Below are positions 1-8,008 of a stretch of 64,000 nt of DNA, piece by piece. The translations under genes were made by a program, and so were the position numbers. How positions within the stretch are numbered: the first letter of the stretch is position 1; the number at the start of each line of letters is the position of its first letter. Source of the DNA: CAVVKW01 sp963761705. GTDB lineage: Bacteria; Verrucomicrobiota; Verrucomicrobiia; Chthoniobacterales; JAATET01. The notes beneath the pieces are model-generated. The model ran no database searches. It saw only the letters and a program-made list of their open reading frames with translations, and was not told the DNA's origin. The DNA lies in contig CAVXHK010000001.1 of NCBI GenBank assembly GCA_963761705.1, forward strand, positions 1,860,001-1,924,000, read 5' to 3'.

Positions 1-1074
1 CGTGAGAAGGGGATCCATTACATGGGTTGTGGGGTCTCGGGCGGAGAAGAGGGCGCGCTCAAGGGGCCGTCGATGATGCCGGGCGGATCGCAGCATTCTT
101 GGGAAGCGCTGGCACCGATTTTCCAGAAGGTTGCGGCGATCGTGGAGGGCGAGCCCTGCTGCCGCCTCATGGGGACGGACGGCGCGGGCCACTACGTGAA
201 GATGATCCACAACGGGATCGAATACGGCGACATGCAGCTCATCTGCGAGGCCTACGCGGTGCTCAAGGCGACGATCGATCCGACGGCGGAAGAGTTTCAT
301 CAGATCTTCGCGAACTGGAACAAGGGCCGACTCGACAGCTACCTCATCGACATTACCGAGCAAATCTTCACCAAGATGGACCCCGAGACCGGGCAGCCGA
401 TGGTCGACGTGATCATGGATCGTGCGGGTCAGAAGGGAACGGGCAAATGGACGGTCGGCAACGCGACGGAGCACGCCGTCGTTCTTTCGACGATCAACGC
501 CGCGGTCGACGCGCGGATTTTGTCCTCGATGAAGGAGAAGCGCGTGGCGGCGAGCGAGATCCTGCCAGCGCCGGAAGCGAAGGCCTTCGACGGCGATCGT
601 CAGCGGCTGATCGATTCGGTCGGGGACGCGCTCTACGCGAGCAAGATCGTGAGCTACGCGCAGGGGCTCGACCTACTCGGGACGGCTGGGAAGTTCTACG
701 GGTGGAATCTTAATTTCGGCGATATCGCGACGATCTGGCGGGGAGGGTGCATCATTCGGGCAGCGTTTCTGAATCGCATCAAGGAAGCCTACGAAGAAAA
801 CCCGGGCCTCGAGAATCTGATGCTTGCGCCATTTTTCACGGAGATCTTCAAGGAGACGCAGGCGAACTGGCGTCACGCGGTGACGACCGCCGTGAACCAC
901 GGTGTGGCGGCTCCCGCGTTTAGCGCATCGCTGGCGTATTATGACAGCTACCGTCAGCCGCGGCTGCCGGCGAATTTGTTGCAGGCGCAGCGGGACTTTT
1001 TTGGGGCGCACACCTACGAGCGGGTCGACAAGCCAGTCGGGGAGTTTTTCCACACCGAGTGGTTGGGCGAATAG
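1..1074 (+). CDS. gnd: 6-phosphogluconate dehydrogenase, 5' end outside window
   Basis: Cytosolic enzyme of the oxidative pentose phosphate pathway that oxidatively decarboxylates 6-phosphogluconate to ribulose 5-phosphate with NADP+ or NAD+. The frame is open from base 1, so the N-terminal Rossmann part lies upstream. What remains starts in the conserved GCGVSGGEEGA stretch, followed by the GPSMMPGG loop and the catalytic segment VKMIHNGIEYGDMQ, which holds the family's Lys, His-Asn and Glu. The substrate-binding C-terminal helical domain is complete, with GTGKWT, RGGCIIRA and the closing HTEWLGE. About 357 residues are visible of a usual 470-490. zwf, the preceding enzyme of the pathway, begins at 63606, too far away for one operon. 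Confidence 0.97.
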   Translation, partial: REKGIHYMGCGVSGGEEGALKGPSMMPGGSQHSWEALAPIFQKVAAIVEGEPCCRLMGTDGAGHYVKMIHNGIEYGDMQLICEAYAVLKATIDPTAEEFHQIFANWNKGRLDSYLIDITEQIFTKMDPETGQPMVDVIMDRAGQKGTGKWTVGNATEHAVVLSTINAAVDARILSSMKEKRVAASEILPAPEAKAFDGDRQRLIDSVGDALYASKIVSYAQGLDLLGTAGKFYGWNLNFGDIATIWRGGCIIRAAFLNRIKEAYEENPGLENLMLAPFFTEIFKETQANWRHAVTTAVNHGVAAPAFSASLAYYDSYRQPRLPANLLQAQRDFFGAHTYERVDKPVGEFFHTEWLGE

Positions 1075-1103
1075 CCGACGGTCGTGATGATTTTGCCGCG
1101 GCG

Positions 1104-1120
1104 GCGCTTCCGTGAAGCGC
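1104..1120. repeat. Perfect hairpin downstream of gnd
   Basis: GCGCTTC, loop CGT, GAAGCGC: a 7-bp perfect stem 30 bases after the gnd stop. It has no T-run, so it is not a standard Rho-independent terminator. A related shorter hairpin (GCTTC, GGT, GAAGC) sits in the gap after the FtsB-like gene near 11655. It may be an extragenic palindrome or a weak transcription barrier. The rest of the 1075-1267 gap shows nothing I can name. Confidence 0.35.
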
Positions 1121-1267
1121 GGTCGGGGAGTCTTTGCAGGTCACGCTGCGAGCTTCGAAGCAGCGCGACTGCAGCGGGCCTAACCGACGATTGGTTGCTT
1201 TGGGTGGGCGGTCAGGATGGCGGGCCGGTTGCCGAGCCATGCTCGGGCTTGTCGGCGGCTCGGATGA

Positions 1268-1657
1268 TCATTCTTCCGCGCGTCGTTGAATGGTTAGGCC
1301 CCCTGGGGTGAATTGCCAAGTTAGCTCGGCGACGGCGCAGAGCTTGTCGATGGCGCTGAGGAACGAGTCGTCGTTGGTGGTGAGGGAAACGTGAGTCGGG
1401 GTCACGGAGCTTACCTTTAGAAACGTATTGGTGTCCCAGGACGGCGGGGCTTTTCGTTTGATCGCACGCCAAAACTCCAGGAGTTCGTTTGGCGCGACGT
1501 CGACGTATTCGTAGTCCGGGATCATCACTGATTCCAACGATGGGATGATCTGCTCATAGACGCCAGGATCGCAGGTGGGGGGCAGTTCGTGATCGTAAGC
1601 GGGAGACGACGCGGCGGTCGTCCACAGGATGAGGCAGGCGAGGGAGGCAGCTTTCAT
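1268..1657 (-). CDS. Exported protein of unknown function
   Basis: 129 residues with a clear signal peptide (MKAASLACLILWTTAASSPA, cleavage near residue 20). The mature part is about 110 residues. Its last stretch, AELTWQFTPGGLTIQ, recalls the short secretin/TonB N-terminal (STN-like) alpha-beta repeat seen in many PVC-group exported proteins, but the match is too weak to name a family. It is divergent from the SMUG1-type gene with only 29 bases between the starts, so the two probably share a promoter region. I see no catalytic motif. A periplasmic or outer-surface location is inferred from the signal peptide alone. Confidence 0.6.
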   Translation of the reverse strand: MKAASLACLILWTTAASSPAYDHELPPTCDPGVYEQIIPSLESVMIPDYEYVDVAPNELLEFWRAIKRKAPPSWDTNTFLKVSSVTPTHVSLTTNDDSFLSAIDKLCAVAELTWQFTPGGLTIQRRAEE

Positions 1658-1686
1658 TGTGGCGATGGAATTGATAACCCCTTCGA

Positions 1687-2406
1687 ATGAAGACGACGAG
1701 GGAGTTGGTGCGGGCGGCGGAGCAATTGCGGGACGCGGTGGATGGGTTGCGGTTCGAACTGCCGGTAACGCACGTTTACAATCCGCTGAACTACGCTGGG
1801 GGGATGCACCGGCTCTTCATTGAGCGGTTTGGCGGGGGACGGAAACGGGTGGTGTTTTTGGGAATGAACCCGGGGCCGTTCGGGATGGCGCAGACGGGGG
1901 TGCCGTTCGGTGAGGTGGTGGCGGTGCGGGATTGGATGGGGGTCGATGCCCCGGTCGGGAAGCCGCCGGTGGAGCATCCGAAACGGTTGGTGGAGGGGCT
2001 GGCCTGCGCGAAGGCGGAGGTGAGCGGGAGGCGGCTGTGGGGGTTGATGGCGGAGCGGTTCGGAACGGCGGAGACGTTTTTCGGGGAGCACTTTGTGGTC
2101 AATTATTGCCCGTTGGTCTTCATGGAGGATACGGGGCGGAACCGGACGCCTGACAAGCTGCCGGCCGGGGAGAAGGCGGCGCTGGGTGCGGTTTGCGATG
2201 CGCATCTCGCCGCGGTGGTTGCGGCGTTGAATCCGGAATGGTGCGTGGGGGTCGGCGCTTACGCGCGGGCCTGCCTGGAGCGGGTCGTGCCGAGTGGCGT
2301 GAAGATCGGGACGGTGCTGCATCCGAGTCCCGCGTCGCCGGCGGCGAATCGGGGGTGGGCGGAGGCGGCGACGCGGCAGCTGGTCGCGGCGGGAGTGTGG
2401 GAGTAG
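1687..2406 (+). CDS. Uracil-DNA glycosylase, SMUG1 type (family 3)
   Basis: Removes uracil, and in known relatives also oxidised pyrimidines, from DNA to start base-excision repair. The 239-residue protein is strikingly like animal SMUG1. Residues 59-71 read GMNPGPFGMAQTG, followed by VPFGEV and RDWMGV; then EVSGRRLWG, NYCPLVF near residue 139, and the second active-site motif LHPSPASP at 211-218 with NRGW following. In SMUG1 the Asn after GM and the His of HPSP are the catalytic residues, and both are present. Bacterial SMUG1 is sporadic and known from Opitutus and a few other groups. It is a single gene, divergent from an exported protein and convergent with the DUF309 gene. Confidence 0.93.
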   Translation: MKTTRELVRAAEQLRDAVDGLRFELPVTHVYNPLNYAGGMHRLFIERFGGGRKRVVFLGMNPGPFGMAQTGVPFGEVVAVRDWMGVDAPVGKPPVEHPKRLVEGLACAKAEVSGRRLWGLMAERFGTAETFFGEHFVVNYCPLVFMEDTGRNRTPDKLPAGEKAALGAVCDAHLAAVVAALNPEWCVGVGAYARACLERVVPSGVKIGTVLHPSPASPAANRGWAEAATRQLVAAGVWE

Positions 2407-2430
2407 CGGTCGCCGCGGGGTGAAGCGTCG

Positions 2431-2895
2431 TTACGTCCGCTCCGACGGGAGGGTGAGTTGAGGGAGGTTGTCCGAGCTCCACGGGTTGAGGGTGTAGTCG
2501 GAGTGGCGGATCGTCGCCGCCCGGTCGTGGCAGAGGCGGAGGGCGGTCGTGACGTCGAAGCCGAGGTGCTGGGGCGCGAAACGAGAGAGATTTTTTGCAG
2601 CGAGATCGAAGAGACGTGACGCGGGGGGGAGGCGGCGGCCGTGGACGCGGTGCGTGGGGTGAAGGTGCTGATGCCGGAGGTGGACGAAGGCTCCGGCGAG
2701 CTGGATGAGGCCTTTGTAGTAGGTCCAGTTGTCGTCCGTGGTGGCGAGCCAGAGCTGCTCGAGCACGTCGTGGGCTTCGTAGTATTCGCCGCGATTGAAG
2801 CAGGTGAAATAACCGGCGTAGCAGGGATGCCAATCACCGCCGGGGTCGGGCGGGAGTGAGGCGACGAAGTTCTGGACGCGGTCGGATTTTTTCAT
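2431..2895 (-). CDS. DUF309-family protein
   Basis: 154 residues from the ATG at 2895; an upstream extension of the frame runs antisense into the next gene and was rejected. Residues 37-49 read EYYEAHDVLEQLW, the hallmark of DUF309, a small all-helical family with conserved Glu, His and Trp on paired helices and no agreed function. A second typical segment, YYKGLIQLAGAFVHL, follows. The protein is soluble and cytosolic by composition. It is convergent with the SMUG1-type gene (24 bases apart) and divergent from the CorC-like gene. Confidence 0.85.
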   Translation of the reverse strand: MKKSDRVQNFVASLPPDPGGDWHPCYAGYFTCFNRGEYYEAHDVLEQLWLATTDDNWTYYKGLIQLAGAFVHLRHQHLHPTHRVHGRRLPPASRLFDLAAKNLSRFAPQHLGFDVTTALRLCHDRAATIRHSDYTLNPWSSDNLPQLTLPSERT

Positions 2896-3020
2896 GCGCG
2901 GGTGAGGAGTCGATGTGGTATGGGGTAGGTCTTGCAAGGATTTGCTTTTCAATCGCGCGCGCCGGCTGGCTGCGTCAGGTCGAGACCGTCCGATCCGGGG
3001 GCGGGGTTCGTTTTTCTCCG

Positions 3021-4313
3021 ATGACCGGAGGGCAGGCGCTTTTAATTGGATTTGGGTTGCTCTTAGGCGTTGGGTCGGCGGCGTTTTCGGCGTTCGAGAC
3101 GGCCATTTTCTCTCTGAACGAGGAGCGGCGCAAGAAACTGCGGTCCAAGTCGCCGCGGCGGGCTGATTCTCTGTCGGATCTCCTCGAGCGTCCCGATGAG
3201 GTGGTGAACTCGATGGTGCTGGCGAACACGCTGACAAATCTCCCACTCATCGTGGTGATCCTCTATCTTCTGGACGCGTTCCGCGGCGCGGATGATCAGC
3301 TCGGTTGGGGGCTGTTTTTGGTGGTTTTCGGGGTGATTATCGTGTGCTGCGATTTGCTGCCGAAGCTGGTTTCGCTGGCGGCCCCGATCCGGACGGCGCG
3401 GGTCGGCATCCCTCTGATCCAATTTGTCGTGCCGCTGTTGGCTCCGGTCTGCGTGGGGCTGCAGGCTCTCTGTGACCGGATCGTGGCGTCGGTCCTGCCA
3501 CGCCGGATGCGGCCGATGCCGCATCTGACCGACGCGGAGCTGGAGACTCTCGTCGAGATCGGGCGGTCGGAGGGAACCATCGAGGAGTCGGAGAGTCGGC
3601 TCATTGGTGAGCTCATGAAGCTGGCCGAAGAGCCAGCGAAGCATTGCATGACGCCGCGGGTGGACGTTTTTTTTCTGCCGGATGATTTGACGAACGAGGA
3701 GGCGGCGGCGGCGGTGCGGCGGAAACGGTATCGGCGCGTCTTGGTGCGGGGTGAGACGCCGGACGACGTGGTGGGGCTGCTGGACGTGAAAAATTTTCTA
3801 CTGGATCCGGCGACGAGTTACCTCGAGCACGTGGTGCCACCGTCCTACGTGCCGGAGACGATGAACGCTCTGGAGATGCTGAGGTCGTTCCTGAATCGGC
3901 GGCAGAGATTCGCAATCCTCGTTGACGAATTTGGCGGGATCGAGGGGATCGTGACGTTGTCGGATTTCATCGAGGAATTGCTCGGCGAGGAGGGGCCGGA
4001 CTCGGGGACGGAACTTTACATCGAATCGCTGGGGGACGACCGGTTCGTGGCGGCGGGGAACGCCCGGATGGATGACCTGCGGGAATTGCTGAAATGGGAG
4101 GGCGAGGAGGCGGGAGTGGATTCCATCGGTGGATTCGTGGTGGAGCACCTCGGCGTGTTGCCGCGCCCGGGGACGATCCTGACGGTGGACGGCTGGCGGA
4201 TCACCGTACGGCGAGCGACCCGGAAGCGCATCAAAGAGGTGCTGATCGAGCCATCACCGGACGCAGTGGAGGCGTCGGAATCGGACGCGTTGGCCGAGGA
4301 GGCGGCGAAATGA
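3021..4313 (+). CDS. CNNM/CorC-type transporter-associated membrane protein (first of pair)
   Basis: 430 residues from the ATG at 3021. Order: a DUF21/CNNM transmembrane domain (about residues 1-190, opening GGQALLIGFGLLLGVGSAAFSAFETAIFSL), a CBS pair (about 200-330, with CMTPRVDVFFLPDD and FAILVDEFGGIEGIVTL), then a C-terminal CorC_HlyC domain (about 345-415). Members of the family take part in Mg2+ or other divalent-cation efflux and in membrane homeostasis; the name haemolysin is historical. The stop overlaps the next start (ATGA), so two related proteins are probably made together and may form a heterodimer. Confidence 0.88.
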   Translation: MTGGQALLIGFGLLLGVGSAAFSAFETAIFSLNEERRKKLRSKSPRRADSLSDLLERPDEVVNSMVLANTLTNLPLIVVILYLLDAFRGADDQLGWGLFLVVFGVIIVCCDLLPKLVSLAAPIRTARVGIPLIQFVVPLLAPVCVGLQALCDRIVASVLPRRMRPMPHLTDAELETLVEIGRSEGTIEESESRLIGELMKLAEEPAKHCMTPRVDVFFLPDDLTNEEAAAAVRRKRYRRVLVRGETPDDVVGLLDVKNFLLDPATSYLEHVVPPSYVPETMNALEMLRSFLNRRQRFAILVDEFGGIEGIVTLSDFIEELLGEEGPDSGTELYIESLGDDRFVAAGNARMDDLRELLKWEGEEAGVDSIGGFVVEHLGVLPRPGTILTVDGWRITVRRATRKRIKEVLIEPSPDAVEASESDALAEEAAK

Positions 4314-5260
4314 TCTGGTTCGCGATCGTGGCTTGTTTGGTGATCTCGTTCACTTTTTCGGGGATCGAGTCGGGGGTGCTGTCGGTGAACCGGGTGCGGC
4401 TGCGGCATTACGCGCTGAAGGGCGAGCAGGCGGCGCTCCAGTTGGACGCTCTGCTCACGCGGATCGAGCGGCTGATGATCACCGTCATTCTGGTGACCAA
4501 CACGATGAACGTGCTGGCCGTCGCGCTCATCTACGAGGAGTTCACGCGGTGGTTGGGGAGTCTCGGGGCGGTGCTGTCGGTGGTCGTCTTGCTGCCCGTG
4601 TTCGTGGTGGTGCTGGAATTTTTACCGAAGGCGATTTTTCGACAATTTCCTTACCGGACGCTGGTCGTCTTCGCGCGCATTCTGACGTTCACCCATCTTC
4701 TCTTGGGCCCGTTGGTCAGCGCTGGGGCCTGGGTGTTGCGTCCCGCCTTTCGAGCGAACCGGGAGCCGCGGCGGCGGGGTCTCGTCGGGATCGAGGAGCT
4801 GAAACGGGTGGTGGCCGACAGTGGAGAGCGGGGGCAAATGACGGAGCAGGAGCGGGCTTTTATCCAGAACGTAATCGAGTTTCGCGAAGCGAAGGTGAGG
4901 GACGTGATGCTGCGGACCGAGCAGGGGACGTCGGTCACGCCGGAGACGTCCGTGGCGGAGGTGTTGGATTTGGCGCGCCAGACGGTTGCGGATCGCTTCC
5001 CGGTGGTGGAGAGAAGCGGCGAGGTGTCGGGGATCGTGCGGGTGTTTGACTTGTTGCGGGACGACGTGCGGGCCGGCCGGGCGAAGTCTTACGCGCGGAG
5101 GCCGGTCACGGTCGCGGCGGACGAGCGGGCCATCGAGGCTTTGAGAAGGTTGCGTGCGGCGCGGATGCAACTCGGGATCGTCCTCAACGCGGATGGGCGT
5201 ACCGCGGGGACGGTTCACACGGAAGCCTTGGTTCGTCGCTTGCTTGCTGGGCGGGCCTGA
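4310..5260 (+). CDS. CNNM/CorC-type membrane protein (second of pair)
   Basis: 316 residues; the ATG at 4310 lies inside the ATGA overlap with the preceding stop. It has the DUF21/CNNM membrane domain (about residues 1-170, with FSGIESGVLSVNRVRLRHYA and NTMNVLAVALIYEEF) and then two CBS motifs (RDVMLRTEQGTSV and RRPVTVAADERAIEAL). Unlike its partner it stops right after the CBS pair and has no CorC_HlyC domain. Such long/short pairs of linked DUF21-CBS proteins are common. Co-translation and a joint membrane complex are inferred from the overlap. Confidence 0.85.
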   Translation: MIWFAIVACLVISFTFSGIESGVLSVNRVRLRHYALKGEQAALQLDALLTRIERLMITVILVTNTMNVLAVALIYEEFTRWLGSLGAVLSVVVLLPVFVVVLEFLPKAIFRQFPYRTLVVFARILTFTHLLLGPLVSAGAWVLRPAFRANREPRRRGLVGIEELKRVVADSGERGQMTEQERAFIQNVIEFREAKVRDVMLRTEQGTSVTPETSVAEVLDLARQTVADRFPVVERSGEVSGIVRVFDLLRDDVRAGRAKSYARRPVTVAADERAIEALRRLRAARMQLGIVLNADGRTAGTVHTEALVRRLLAGRA

Positions 5261-5331
5261 GACGGGGCGGGGTCGATTTTCCTCGTGACGCGGCTTGCGC
5301 GGACGGGGGTGATGTTTTTTATTGATCGGCT

Positions 5332-6483
5332 ATGTCGTCAACCGAAGCCGCTCCCGTTTTTTCGCGAAAGAATCCTTTTCCCGCTCCGATGACCGTCAAT
5401 CGTCGCCTGACGTTGGACGGCTCGGAGAAGGACACCCGTCACTTTGAGATCTCGCTCGCGGGTTCCGGCTTAAACTACGAGGTCGGGGATTCGCTGGGTG
5501 TGTTTCCGAAAAACGATCCGGTGCTCGTCGGCCAGATCCTGGAAGCGCTCGATTTCACGGGTGAGGAGCCGGTGCAGAATCCGGCGGGCGAGACGGTGCC
5601 GATCCGGCAGGCTTTGACGGAGAGCTACATCATCACTGCGCCGTCGAAGCAGTTGCTCATGGCCATCGCGGAGAGAGACAGCAGTGCCGTCTTCTTGAAG
5701 GATCTGCTCGATCCGCTGGTCAAGACGGAGCTCGACACCTGGCTGTGGGGGCGGGACGTGCTGGATGCGCTCACGGAGTTTACCGCCGCGAAGTTCACGC
5801 CGGAGGAATTCATCGGGGTGATGCGCAAGCTGCAGGCGCGGCTTTATTCCATCGCGTCGTCGCAAAAGGTCGTCGGTGAGTCGGTGCATCTCACGGTGGC
5901 CCTGGTCCGTTACCACGCGCTCAACCGGGACCGCACGGGCGTGGCGTCCGTGTACCTCGGCGAGCGGACGACCGACCCCGAGCGGATCTCGGTTTTTATC
6001 CACAACGCAAAACACTTCCGCGTGCCGGAAGATCCGGCGACGGACATGATCATGGTCGGACCCGGAACGGGCATCGCGCCGTTTCGAGCGATGTTGCAGG
6101 AGCGGAAGGCTACCGGCGCGGCCGGTCGCAATTGGTTGTTCTTCGGCGAGCAGCGGTCGTCGACGGATTTCCTCTACCGGGAGGAGTTTGAGGGCTACGC
6201 GGCTGACGGGTCGCTTCATCAATTCGATACCGCGTTTTCGCGGGACCAAGATTACAAGATCTACGTCCAGCACCGCATCCTCGAGCAGGCGGACGAGCTC
6301 TACGCGTGGCTCGAAGGAGGCGCGTCTTTCTACGTGTGCGGCGACGCGGCGCGGATGGCGAAGGACGTCGACTCGGCGCTTCACGAGGTGGTCGAGCGGG
6401 CCGGTGGCAAGTCGAAGGAAGAGGCCATCGAATACATCGACGCGCTGAAGAAGGCGAAGCGCTACAAGAAGGATGTCTACTAG
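5332..6483 (+). CDS. CysJ-like diflavin-type reductase without flavodoxin domain
   Basis: 383 residues, homologous to the FAD/NADPH part of the sulfite reductase flavoprotein. FAD-binding domain with RLYSIASS at 170-177 and the GVASVYL segment that follows; NADPH-binding domain with MVGPGTGIAPFRAML from 241; C-terminal RYKKDVY, the expected family ending. The N-terminal flavodoxin domain of CysJ is absent, so it must pass electrons to a separate carrier or directly to a reductase. No sulfite reductase haemoprotein gene lies next to it, so the substrate is open. It is followed by a short perfect hairpin and then mpl. Confidence 0.88.
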   Translation: MSSTEAAPVFSRKNPFPAPMTVNRRLTLDGSEKDTRHFEISLAGSGLNYEVGDSLGVFPKNDPVLVGQILEALDFTGEEPVQNPAGETVPIRQALTESYIITAPSKQLLMAIAERDSSAVFLKDLLDPLVKTELDTWLWGRDVLDALTEFTAAKFTPEEFIGVMRKLQARLYSIASSQKVVGESVHLTVALVRYHALNRDRTGVASVYLGERTTDPERISVFIHNAKHFRVPEDPATDMIMVGPGTGIAPFRAMLQERKATGAAGRNWLFFGEQRSSTDFLYREEFEGYAADGSLHQFDTAFSRDQDYKIYVQHRILEQADELYAWLEGGASFYVCGDAARMAKDVDSALHEVVERAGGKSKEEAIEYIDALKKAKRYKKDVY

Positions 6484-6506
6484 TCGGAGGTCGCGCAGCT
6501 TTTGCA

Positions 6507-6526
6507 AAAATCGCACCAGCGATTTT
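6507..6526 (+). terminator. Possible terminator hairpin
   Basis: AAAATCGC, loop ACCA, GCGATTTT: a perfect 8-bp stem 24 bases after the reductase stop. It is followed by a T-rich run (TGACTTTTTAATTTT). The stem is AT-rich at its base and the T-run starts several bases late, so it is plausible but weak as a Rho-independent terminator. Confidence 0.45.
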
Positions 6527-6543
6527 GAAATGACTTTTTAATT

Positions 6544-7950
6544 TTGGGCATCCCGACGGCACCTTCCGTGAAAAATATCCATTTCCTCGGCGTCTGCGGA
6601 ACCGCCATGGGGGCGTTGGCAGCGGCCATGCGCGACGCGGGCTACGTCGTCACCGGGCAGGACGCGTCAGTCTATCCGCCGATGTCGACCTTCCTCGCTG
6701 AGAAGGGAGTCGAGATCACCAGCGGGTTCGATCCGGCGGACATCCCCGAGTCCGCGGAAGTGGTCGTGATCGGTAACGCGATGTCGCGGGGCAACGAGGC
6801 GGTCGAGGCGGTGCTCAATCGGAAGCTGCTCTACGTTTCGATGCCAGAGGCGCTGAAGCAATTTTTTCTCCGCGGGCGTCACAATCTGGTGGTGGCGGGA
6901 ACTCACGGGAAGACCACGACGACGTCGATGCTGGCGTGGATCTTCGAGGTCGCGGGCCGTGAGCCGGGCTATCTCATTGGCGGGATCCCGGCCAATCTCG
7001 GGCAGGGTGCGTGCCTGCGGGACTCGAAGTATTTCGTGATCGAGGGGGACGAATACGACACCGCATTTTTCGACAAGCGATCGAAGTTTGTTCATTACCT
7101 CCCCGAGTTGCTGATCCTCAACAACATTGAGTTCGATCACGCAGACATCTTCCGCGACCTCGACGCGGTCAAGACGAGCTTCCGACACCTGCTTAACGTC
7201 GTGCCGACCGACGGCATGGTCCTCCTCAACGCGGACGACCCAAATTGCGTCGACGTCGCGCGGACGAGTCCCGCTCCCATCGTGGAGGTCGGATTTTCGG
7301 AGAATGCCGGGAACCGGATCAGCAACGTAACGCACGGCGTGGAAGGAGTGTCGTTCGAATTGTTTGGTGAGAGATTTGACCTGCCGATGCTCGGCGATTT
7401 CAACATTCGCAACGCGGCGATGGCGGCGTCGGCGGCGCATTTTTATGGCATCAGCGCGGCGGAGATCCGCGAAGCCCTCGCGAGTTTCAAGGGCATCAAG
7501 CGTCGGCAGGAAGTGCGGGGTGAGGCGGGGGGCGTGAAAGTGATCGACGACTTCGGGCATCACCCGACGGCGATCCGCGAGACGCTCTTGGGACTGCGGC
7601 AGCGCTACGCCGCGGCGAAGCTCTGGGCGATCTTTGAACCGCGCTCGAACACCACGCGGCGGTCGGTTTTTCAAGAGACCTTGCCCGCCGCTTTCGCGGG
7701 GGCCGACGGGGTGTTCATCGCTCAGATTGCCCGCCTGGATCAGATCGCGGCGGACGAGCGACTCGACCCGGAGCGCGTCGTCGCGGACATCGCGGCGGAC
7801 GGACGCCCGGCCTTCTATGAACCAACGGCGGCGGACATCGTCGCTCGAGTCGTGCCGCTCGTGGCCGATGGCGATGTGATCGTCGTCTTCAGCAACGGCG
7901 GCTTCGACGGGATTCACGACAAACTGCTGACGGCGCTGGCCGCCCGGTAG
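6544..7950 (+). CDS. mpl: UDP-N-acetylmuramate:L-alanyl-gamma-D-glutamyl-meso-diaminopimelate ligase
   Basis: Cytosolic Mur-ligase that attaches recycled tripeptide to UDP-MurNAc in peptidoglycan recycling. Motifs: N-terminal Rossmann start IHFLGVCGTAMGALA, P-loop GTHGKTTTT at 119-127, EGDEYDTAFFDKRSKF, NNIEFDHADIF, DDFGHHPTAI and FEPRSNTTRR. FGHHPTAI and EPRSNT separate Mpl from MurC. A TTG at 6544 gives 468 residues; a GTG at 6568 gives a start closer to the family's usual one (MKNIHFLG), and neither has a clear ribosome-binding site. Its product is consistent with meso-DAP peptidoglycan, whose precursor genes dapF, dapA and dapB lie at 40163-42605. Confidence 0.95.
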   Translation: MGIPTAPSVKNIHFLGVCGTAMGALAAAMRDAGYVVTGQDASVYPPMSTFLAEKGVEITSGFDPADIPESAEVVVIGNAMSRGNEAVEAVLNRKLLYVSMPEALKQFFLRGRHNLVVAGTHGKTTTTSMLAWIFEVAGREPGYLIGGIPANLGQGACLRDSKYFVIEGDEYDTAFFDKRSKFVHYLPELLILNNIEFDHADIFRDLDAVKTSFRHLLNVVPTDGMVLLNADDPNCVDVARTSPAPIVEVGFSENAGNRISNVTHGVEGVSFELFGERFDLPMLGDFNIRNAAMAASAAHFYGISAAEIREALASFKGIKRRQEVRGEAGGVKVIDDFGHHPTAIRETLLGLRQRYAAAKLWAIFEPRSNTTRRSVFQETLPAAFAGADGVFIAQIARLDQIAADERLDPERVVADIAADGRPAFYEPTAADIVARVVPLVADGDVIVVFSNGGFDGIHDKLLTALAAR

Positions 7951-8008
7951 TCGAGAAATCCTTTTTCCTCGCCAAGGTTGGCGGTACTTCTGATCATCAG
8001 CGGTTCGC

